Made by a program: the position numbers and the translations under genes
The notes under the pieces: generated by a model
Database searches by the model: none
Told to the model about the DNA's origin: nothing
Seen by the model: the letters and a program-made list of their open reading frames with translations, nothing else
Source: [Clostridium] symbiosum ATCC 14940
Lineage (GTDB): Bacteria; Bacillota; Clostridia; Lachnospirales; Lachnospiraceae
Length of the DNA stretch: 46,943 nt
Assembly (NCBI RefSeq): GCF_000466485.1
Contig: NZ_KE992859.1
Coordinates: 1-46,943 of the forward strand
Direction of reading: 5' to 3'
In this document: in pieces, positions 41,250 to 46,943 of the stretch
How positions within the stretch are numbered: position 1 is the stretch's first letter
Layout of the letters: each line of letters opens with the position of its first letter

Positions 41250-42914
41250 ATGAGAATCCAACACAACATTGCAGCACTGAATTCCTACAGACAGTTAGGA
41301 AACAACAACAATTCTGTATCCAAGAACTTAGAGAAGCTTTCCAGCGGTTTCCGCATCAACAGGGCCGGTGATGATGCCGCAGGTCTGGCTATTTCTGAGA
41401 AGATGAGGGCTCAGATTACCGGTCTGAACACCGCGCAGAAGAACGCTCAGGACGGTATCTCCCTGGTACAGACTGCTGAGGGCGCGTTAACTGAAGTTCA
41501 CTCTATGTTGAACCGTATGGTCGAGTTAGCGAACCAATCTTCCAACGGCATTTATGACAACGCAGTAGACCGTACCAACATGCAGAAGGAAATCACTTCC
41601 TTAAAGGATGAGATTGATCGTATCGCAGAAGGTACCAATTTCAACGGCATCAAGCTGTTGGATGGGTCCCTTGACGGTGCAGGAAGCGCTGGTGCAAATG
41701 GACTGGTTGGTGGAAAAATTGCCAACTGGAAGGCAGCTGTCTTTACGGGTACAGGTAAGGATGCCAGTGCCGCTTCAGCTATTGATTTTACTAAAAAAGA
41801 TGTTATTTTAGTTGATGGTTCCCGCGTAGAGGTAGACTGGAGCACCTTGAGTGCAGATGAGCAGACTCTCCTCACTAAGAATTGGACAACCAATAACAAT
41901 GCTACAGTATCCAAGGATGCAGCCGCACTGATGGAAAAGACCATTAATGCAGCTATTGATAAGGCAAATAAGGATCGGGGGACCAGTATTGATTATGTCA
42001 GCGTAACTAGCACCGCTAATAATCAAGGATTTACCATTACCAGTGGTATGAAAGGTACTGGTGCTTCTTCTATAGGCTTTGATCAGTCTGCAAAACCTAC
42101 AACTAACAAAACTGTATTGGGTATTGTAACCGGTGTTACGGATACGCAAGCAACTGCGGCAGCCACTTCCACCCTGATTATTGATCCCACCAGTGCTAAT
42201 GGTTCATTTAATATGTTAATAAATGGAGAAGAGCTCAATATCACCACCTCTACTTTAACCAACACAAGCACTGCAACGGATATCGTTAACCAGCTTCAGA
42301 CCGCAATCGATACTGCCCTCACCAATTATGATACTGCAAAAGGCACAACAAGTACTCCCGATGCCATGCAGGGTAAGGTAACCGTATCCTTTAATAATCA
42401 GGGTGCATTGGAGTTTACAAACACCAGTGGCAATAAAATCGGCTTCTCCGACAAAGAAGGTGGTGAGGTCGCCAAGACTCTGGGCATCTCCGCAGAAGGC
42501 AAAGCGATTGCAGGCGGTGGTCTGACCCTTCAAATTGGTGATACCGCAGAAGATTTCAACCAGTTGAATGTCTCTGTTTCCGACATGAGCACAAAATCTC
42601 TAGGCATTGACAGTATCAGTGTAGCAACCCAGGCAGGTGCCAATGCTGCTGTAGATAAGATTAAGGCGGCTATCAATACCGTATCCTCTACCCGCGGTAC
42701 TTTGGGCGCTGTCCAGAACCGTCTGGAGCATACCATCAACAGCCTGAGTGTAAGCGCTGAGAATATGACAGCCGCTGAGAGCCGTATCCGTGACGTTGAT
42801 ATGGCATCCGAAATGATGGACTACACCAAGAACAATATTCTGGTTCAGGCTTCCCAGGCCATGCTAGCACAGGCCAATCAGATCCCGCAGGGAGTTCTTC
42901 AGTTATTACAGTAA
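41250..42914 (+). CDS. fliC: Flagellin
   Basis: 554 aa from the ATG at 41250 (AAGGAGG upstream); the in-frame ATG at 41184 lies in the leader and was rejected. Conserved N-terminal D0/D1 region (MRIQHNIAALNSYRQLG, LSSGFRINRAGDDAAGLAIS) and C-terminal D1/D0 region (SRIRDVDMASEMMDYTKNNI, ASQAMLAQANQIPQGVLQLL). The middle, about 150-430, is a low-complexity Thr/Ala/Asn-rich variable domain with repeated strand motifs, surface exposed and antigenic. Exported by the flagellar type III system with FliS. Controlled by sigma-28 and, by inference, CsrA/FliW. Confidence 0.98.
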   Translation: MRIQHNIAALNSYRQLGNNNNSVSKNLEKLSSGFRINRAGDDAAGLAISEKMRAQITGLNTAQKNAQDGISLVQTAEGALTEVHSMLNRMVELANQSSNGIYDNAVDRTNMQKEITSLKDEIDRIAEGTNFNGIKLLDGSLDGAGSAGANGLVGGKIANWKAAVFTGTGKDASAASAIDFTKKDVILVDGSRVEVDWSTLSADEQTLLTKNWTTNNNATVSKDAAALMEKTINAAIDKANKDRGTSIDYVSVTSTANNQGFTITSGMKGTGASSIGFDQSAKPTTNKTVLGIVTGVTDTQATAAATSTLIIDPTSANGSFNMLINGEELNITTSTLTNTSTATDIVNQLQTAIDTALTNYDTAKGTTSTPDAMQGKVTVSFNNQGALEFTNTSGNKIGFSDKEGGEVAKTLGISAEGKAIAGGGLTLQIGDTAEDFNQLNVSVSDMSTKSLGIDSISVATQAGANAAVDKIKAAINTVSSTRGTLGAVQNRLEHTINSLSVSAENMTAAESRIRDVDMASEMMDYTKNNILVQASQAMLAQANQIPQGVLQLLQ

Positions 42915-42931
42915 TGTTTCATAGGAATTCA

Positions 42932-42959
42932 GAAGAAACAGCTTTCGGGCTGTTTCTTC
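42932..42959 (+). terminator. Intrinsic terminator after flagellin
   Basis: GAAGAAACAGC (42932-42942) pairs perfectly with GCTGTTTCTTC (42949-42959) around a TTTCGG loop, 18 bp after the flagellin stop. It has no long T-run, so partial read-through into the transglycosylase gene is likely. Confidence 0.7.
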
Positions 42960-43005
42960 GTATTAATGCAACATAATATGGATGCAGAAAAGTGAGGAGG
43001 AAAAT

Positions 43006-43788
43006 ATGCGCTCCATGCAGATTACCAGCTTAGGCAACACCAATCTCAAGGAAATGAACATACGGCAGAGGCAGTCCATATCCCCAGAGGGAACTGAATT
43101 TGCCCAGACGATCTCATCCAGACTTTCTGCCCCCAGTGGGATGGAGAGAATATTTCAGGAGGCTTCTTCCGCCTATGGCATTCCAGCCATTGTCATTAAG
43201 GCGGTTGCCAAGGCCGAGTCGGATTTTAATCCCAGGGCCCTCTCTCACTGTGGCGCCCAGGGTGTAATGCAGCTTATGCCCGCCACGGCCCGTGGACTTG
43301 GAGTGACTGACCCATGGGACCTTCGGCAGAATATCATGGGCGGAACCAGGTATCTCCGTTCCATGCTGGATAAGTATGACGGGAACCTGAAGCTGGCCCT
43401 TGCCGCCTATAATGCCGGCAGTAACAACGTGGATAAATACGGTGGAATTCCTCCCTTCAAGGAGACCCAGAACTATGTGGCAAAAATCATGGGGATGTTA
43501 AGGGAGTCCAGCGTGACGGAATATCCTTCGCTTTCTCCAGGCATGTGCGGACAGACTTCTGACCAGGCAGTCCGGAATGCGCTATCTAGCGGCAGCTATA
43601 GTCAGTTATTGACACAGGTTCTGGGATTCGACGGTTTTACCGAAGATGATTATATCCTTCTGCTGGAGATGATGCGGCTTTCAATGTCTTCTTCCCTTAA
43701 CAGTGTATTTGCAGGAACGCCGAATCTCGGGCAGTCTCCATCATTTGGTAGCGTTGGTTTTCCGAATCTGCTATGGGAGGCAACATAG
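43006..43788 (+). CDS. SLT-type lytic transglycosylase
   Basis: 260 aa. Catalytic motif KAVAKAESDFNPRALSHCGA (the ES pair around residue 70 with the catalytic Glu), then GVMQLMPATARGLGV, and LALAAYNAGSNNVDKYGGIP, the classical goose-lysozyme/SLT signature. No signal peptide: the N-terminus is polar and Gln/Ser-rich, so it is probably exported by the flagellar apparatus. It cleaves peptidoglycan strands to let the flagellum pass. The ATG at 43006 follows GAGGAGG; the upstream ATG at 42982 overlaps that site. Directly downstream of flagellin. Confidence 0.92.
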   Translation: MRSMQITSLGNTNLKEMNIRQRQSISPEGTEFAQTISSRLSAPSGMERIFQEASSAYGIPAIVIKAVAKAESDFNPRALSHCGAQGVMQLMPATARGLGVTDPWDLRQNIMGGTRYLRSMLDKYDGNLKLALAAYNAGSNNVDKYGGIPPFKETQNYVAKIMGMLRESSVTEYPSLSPGMCGQTSDQAVRNALSSGSYSQLLTQVLGFDGFTEDDYILLLEMMRLSMSSSLNSVFAGTPNLGQSPSFGSVGFPNLLWEAT

Positions 43789-43789
43789 T

Positions 43790-44644
43790 TTGAAATTTTA
43801 TAGGGCAAACAAATATGTATTATGTCACATAAGTCTTACAATAATATTATTTCTAATTTCAGTCTGTTTTCTAATCGGTTGTTCGCATCGTTCCGAAGCA
43901 CAACCGATTGATACAAATTTCGGGATGGAAGATGACATGCCAATCTCCATTTCAACCGTTCTCCCGAATCAGAGCGATGTTCAAGATATCCCGTCTCCTG
44001 CTGAAGAGTCCATAAAACACCCAGGATATCCGGATTATCTGGAATCTGTGTCTGGGCTTTTTACCTACTATAATCAGGAAGACAGCCGTTGGGGCAATTC
44101 TCTCTTTGGCCCTAAAGATCCCATCCGAACTCACGGCTGTGGTCCTACGGTACTGGCTATGCTGGTATCCAGCTATACAGGTCTCACCCTAACACCAGAC
44201 ATAGCGGCTTCATGGGCGGCAGATAATGGGCTTTGCGTTCCGGGAGACGGCTCATCACATGATATTGTTGAAACGGGCTGCTCCGCTTTTGGGCTGAAGC
44301 CCCGTCCCCTCCCGGATCCTACCGTGCAGAATGTTTTAGATGAACTATATTCGGGTAATTCCCTGGTGGCTCTTGTTGGAAAAGGATACTTTTCTGATAA
44401 CGGCCATTTTCTCATAATGATTAAACCAGGAGCAGACGAAAACACGGTCCGCATTGCCGATTCTGCCAACTTAGAAAACTGTTATCATGATTGGCCTATT
44501 TCTTTTATATTGGAACAGCTGAAGAGTAATTCTTCTGGTGGGAAACTGCTGTGGTCCATAAACCTTCCATTAGAGTGCGGTTTTCAGCCCTCCGGCGTAC
44601 CGGAACGGGATTTCTTGAAGACGGTGTTTGAAACCGCTTCATAG
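43790..44644 (+). CDS. Lipoprotein with C39-like cysteine peptidase domain
   Basis: 284 aa starting at a TTG at 43790, preceded by GGGAGG at 43775-43780 and just 1 bp after the transglycosylase stop. An N-terminal lipoprotein signal (hydrophobic LTIILFLISVCFLIGC, lipobox LIGC) and an acidic linker (about 33-75) precede a C39_2-type papain-like domain: THGCGPTVLAMLVSSYTGLT (catalytic Cys), NGHFLIMIKPGA (His) and VRIADSA (Asp). It probably cleaves surface or secreted proteins, or wall peptides. Its 3' end abuts a mobile-element fragment, so the last residues could be non-native. Confidence 0.8.
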   Translation: MKFYRANKYVLCHISLTIILFLISVCFLIGCSHRSEAQPIDTNFGMEDDMPISISTVLPNQSDVQDIPSPAEESIKHPGYPDYLESVSGLFTYYNQEDSRWGNSLFGPKDPIRTHGCGPTVLAMLVSSYTGLTLTPDIAASWAADNGLCVPGDGSSHDIVETGCSAFGLKPRPLPDPTVQNVLDELYSGNSLVALVGKGYFSDNGHFLIMIKPGADENTVRIADSANLENCYHDWPISFILEQLKSNSSGGKLLWSINLPLECGFQPSGVPERDFLKTVFETAS

Positions 44645-44979
44645 GATTTTGGGTAAATGCGGTTGGGTTTTCCACAGCCCTGCTTTTTAATGTCAATCAA
44701 CTCCGCATACTGCAATTCCTGCAGGGTGTTGACCGCTTTCTGCCGCCCACAGTGGAGCAAAGCGACCACCTCGCAGATGGGATAATACAGATAAATGCGC
44801 CCGTATTCGTCCGCCCAGCCGTTCTTGCGGGATAACTCCGCCCGCCGCAGGATAAAGGCGTACAGTATCTTTGCTTCGTTGGACAAGGGCATGAATGAGG
44901 GGGCTTCAAAGAGAAAATTGGGGAGCCGGGTAAAGCTGAACGCCTTTTCCGGCTGATGGATATAAATGGTGTTTGTCAT
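44584..44979 (-). pseudogene. Truncated RepA_N-type replication initiator fragment
   Basis: 131 aa. It matches the N-terminal domain of mobile-element replication initiators: IYIHQPEKAFSFTRLPNFLF, MPLSNEAKILYAFILRRAEL, NGWADEYGRIYLYYPICEVV, GCGKPNRIYPKSYE. The family is usually 250-400 aa; similarity ends near 44645 and the last 20 residues read into the 3' end of the peptidase gene on the other strand, marking a recombination junction. No ribosome binding site is seen before the ATG at 44979, so it is probably dead. Confidence 0.7.
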
Positions 44980-45206
44980 ATCGTATTTTGTGGACGGTTA
45001 GAAGCCCGTTTCCGAGGGCGGACGATAGTATCTATTGCCTGCCCCTGTTCTGTGCTTGCAAAGCCATGTAAATCAAGGGATATTTCCCTTGCTTCTTTCC
45101 GCTTCAAATCCCGCCATGCGTTGATTGCTTCGTGGCGTAATACAATCTTGCAGAACGCATTGAAAGCATATTCGATATGCTCCATGAACTGTTCAGAATA
45201 TCTCAT
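44976..45206 (-). pseudogene. Truncated sigma-70-like regulator fragment of a mobile element
   Basis: 76 aa. The N-terminal 45 residues (MRYSEQFMEHIEYAFNAFCK, INAWRDLKRKEAREISLD) resemble sigma-70-like proteins carried by Tn1549/Tn916-type elements. After ISLD the sequence changes to unrelated residues (HGFASTEQGQAID), implying a deletion or frame loss before region 4. It overlaps the start of the RepA fragment by 4 bp. A GGGGTGAGAG site precedes the ATG. Confidence 0.6.
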
Positions 45207-45241
45207 TTTCTCTCACCCCTTTTCTTCCCAGTAGGGGGTTA

Positions 45242-45283
45242 TTACAGCAAATACCCATACAGCAGAAAGCGCATGGGTATTTG
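45242..45283 (-). promoter_or_regulatory. Leader hairpin with a 10-codon open frame
   Basis: An 11-bp perfect repeat (CAAATACCCAT 45248-45258 with ATGGGTATTTG 45273-45283) surrounds a 14-base loop. On the minus strand a small frame (45274-45242) reads MRFLLYGYLL and stops, located about 36 bp upstream of the sigma-like fragment. The frame runs through the loop and one arm, the layout of a translation-coupled attenuator. Confidence 0.45.
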
Positions 45284-45460
45284 AGTAATGCGAGTTATTA
45301 AGACATGTTAAATGATATGTGTGTTCATACTCATAGGCAGAAAATCCCATTCCACAAGACAGGATTTTTTTGATAATTCACCATAGCCAAAACTACCCAT
45401 GAAATAAAAAACAGACATAGCAGTACCTCGCACCGCCATATCCATGAAAGCTGTCCTGCC
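45284..45460. other. Gene-free stretch
   Basis: No gene supported. It has an AAAATCC/GGATTTT repeat with following T residues near 45346-45371 on the plus strand that could be a terminator remnant. Confidence 0.35.
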
Positions 45461-45461
45461 A

Positions 45462-45504
45462 CATAAAAACGGCGGCTTTGATTGTTATTTCAAAACCGCC
45501 GTTT
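45462..45504 (-). terminator. Intrinsic terminator after the MATE gene
   Basis: AAACGGCGG (45467-45475) pairs with CCGCCGTTT (45496-45504) with an inner TTTGA/TCAAA pairing. On the minus strand the stem is followed by TTTTTATG. It lies about 85 bp after the end of the transporter gene. Confidence 0.75.
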
Positions 45505-45590
45505 AGCCGCTTGTATTCTGTTTTGGTGCATGATGATTTTGCCGCCACACAACGGTTTTTTATTAACCGCCGGACGGCATGAAAATCTTT

Positions 45591-46925
45591 TTATGCGTAG
45601 TGATACTTTTCTCTGTTCTGATGAAGAAAAACCAGTGCTACAATCATAGTGATTAACTCTGCTATCGGTACTGCAAGCCATACACCCGTTACGCCCAAAA
45701 AATAAGGCAATGTAAGCAACAGCACTGTAATCAATCCGAAAGTCCGCAGGAACGACAAAATTGCTGACAGCTTCCCGTTTGATAATGCTGTAAATGTGGC
45801 AGAGGTAAAAATATTCAGCCCGCAAAACAGAAAACTAAAGGGAAAAATCAAAAATCCGTTTCGTGCGATTTCGTAAACAGGAGTTCCCGTTTCCGCAAAA
45901 ATTCCAACCAATGGCGAACCAAAAATAAAAGCTATTGCAAAAACAGAGATAGAAATAAAGACAATGAACCGCATACAAATACAAAATACATTTTTTAACT
46001 GTTTTTCGTCCTACTTCCCATAGTTATAACTGATAACAGGGGCTACTCCCATAGAAAAGCCTATGTAAAGGGCACTCAACAAAAACTGTGTATAGATAAT
46101 GATTGTGATTGCCGCAACTCCGTTTTCTCCAAGCAGTTTCATCATAATGCGGTTAAAAAGGAATGTTGTAACCGCTGTTGCCGCCTGACTTACCATTTCG
46201 GAAAAACCATTGGTACAGCTTTCAGCCAATACGGAAAAATCTATGACTGGCTTCCTAAAATGCAGGCTGTTTTTCTTTGTGGAAAAGAACCACAATCCAA
46301 TCACCGCCGGTATCATATAGCCAATGCCCGTACCAAATGCAGCACCCTTAATGCCCATGTGAAGCGGCACCATAAAAATATAGTCCAGTAAAATATTAGC
46401 GATTCCCGCGCTTACACCAAGCAACATACCAATTCCGGGGCGTCCTGCTGTTACAATCAGATTTTGAAAAAGCACTTGCAGGATACTTGCAGGCGTGAAT
46501 AACAGCAGAATGAAAAGGTATTCTTTGCAATAGGAAAATAAAATACTGCTCGCTCCAAGCCCCCAAACAATCCTATCAATAAAAGCTGTTCCCATGACTG
46601 CAATCAGTACACCTAACAAAATGCCTGCCGAGATAATCAGCGTAAAATACTGTGCCGCTCTTCTTTGTTCTCCTGCTCCCATTTTGCGGGCTACAATCGC
46701 GCTTCCTCCTGTTGCAAGCATAGTTCCAAGACCGACAATCAGATTGATAACAGGGCAGACAATATTCAATGCCGAAAGCGCATTTGTATCTACAAATCGT
46801 GCCACAAAAATTGTGTCAACGACTGTATACAGCCCCATGAATATCATCATTAAAATTGTCGGAAATGCAAATTTCAGCAATGATTTTATTGTGAAGTTCT
46901 GTGATAGTGGATTTAGGTCACTCAT
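45591..46925 (-). pseudogene. MATE-family multidrug transporter interrupted by an in-frame stop
   Basis: The reading frame from the ATG at 46925 encodes the first 304 residues (LKFAFPTILMMIFMGLYTVV, NILLDYIFMVPLHMGIKGAA) and meets a TAG at 46011-46013 after SYNYGK. The same frame continues open (DEKQLKNVFCICMRFIVFIS, then ALVFLHQNREKYHYA) to 45591. The total of about 444 aa with twelve predicted membrane helices is a normal MATE antiporter. So one nonsense codon, not a frameshift, divides it. MATE proteins export drugs using Na+ or H+ gradients. The interruption may be a true inactivating mutation or a base error. It probably belonged to the mobile DNA at the right. Confidence 0.85.
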
Positions 46926-46926
46926 T

Positions 46927-46943
46927 GCCCCCCCCCCCCCCCC
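46927..46943. repeat. Poly-C tract at the window end
   Basis: Seventeen C residues run to the end of the window, two bases upstream of the MATE start codon (a G-tract on the coding strand). It may continue beyond the window. It could be a slippery tract affecting the transporter's translation or promoter spacing, or simply the point where sequencing or assembly stopped. Confidence 0.7.

Noticed and set aside
44976-45206. Intact sigma factor
   Set aside because: Similarity stops after about 45 residues; a full sigma-70-like protein of these elements is roughly three times longer.
1-46943. CRISPR array, rRNA or tRNA genes
   Set aside because: No regularly spaced repeats, rRNA-like stretches or cloverleaf-forming sequences were seen on inspection; a tRNA search program was not available.

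Overview
This window looks like a chromosomal segment of a motile Clostridia-class Firmicute, most likely a gut Lachnospiraceae (Clostridium/Enterocloster-like). The grounds are the AGGAGG-type ribosome binding sites, the fliW-csrA and DUF6470 flagellar genes, the FlhB-like small protein, and the Lachnospiraceae-style mobile-element genes. The species call is inference.

Layout. (1) 93-884: a ferredoxin-nitroreductase. (2) About 1.1-10.2 kb: a mobile element on the minus strand with a Tn916-type integrase, an excisionase and a run of accessory genes (two DUF5688 copies, one dead; a PP-loop ATPase; PcfJ-like; DUF7666-like; PcfK/AcrIIA9-like; a paralogous pair). No conjugation genes are present, so it is a remnant or a small mobilizable element. 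(3) 10.5-12.4 kb: a solitary response regulator with an abnormal receiver, then a decayed gene. (4) 12.4-16.1 kb (minus): fliD, fliS, a FliT-like gene and bacteriohemerythrin. (5) 16.3-17.7 kb (plus): a ParA ATPase and a ComFB-domain partner. (6) 17.8-18.3 kb: IS66 debris. (7) 18.3-21.5 kb (minus): an AT-rich island of secreted toxin-like proteins, each followed by a presumed immunity gene; one toxin carries a C-terminal HicA domain and is followed by a HicB-like protein. (8) 21.6-29.3 kb (minus): a FliK-like protein, a FlhB-C-terminal homologue, a cell-wall-binding repeat protein, a methyl-accepting chemotaxis protein and a degenerate-GGDEF/EAL protein. (9) 29.4-37.5 kb (plus): cheA, cheW, cheR, cheB, flgM, flgN, flgK, flgL, DUF6470. 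(10) 37.6-38.1 kb: an IS110-family transposase remnant. (11) 38.4-39.1 kb: fliW-csrA. (12) 39.1-41.0 kb (minus): a PilZ protein and a nucleotidyltransferase-like protein. (13) 41.2-44.6 kb (plus): flagellin, lytic transglycosylase, C39-like lipoprotein. (14) 44.6-46.9 kb (minus): fragments of a second mobile element and a MATE transporter interrupted by an in-frame stop, ending in a poly-C tract.

How it fits together. The core is the late flagellar and chemotaxis regulon. Four sites share a sigma-28-like box (TAAT, 14-15 bases, RCCGAWRT-like) ahead of fliD, flgM, the PilZ operon and flagellin. The flagellin leader has a hairpin presenting AGGA in its loop plus a GGAGGA Shine-Dalgarno, which fits control by the CsrA/FliW pair encoded 2 kb away. 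A cyclic-di-GMP theme runs through the locus (EAL protein, PilZ protein, possibly ComFB).

The most novel-looking parts are the secreted HicA/HicB pair with its neighbouring toxin cassette, the ParA-ComFB pair, and the flagellin leader.
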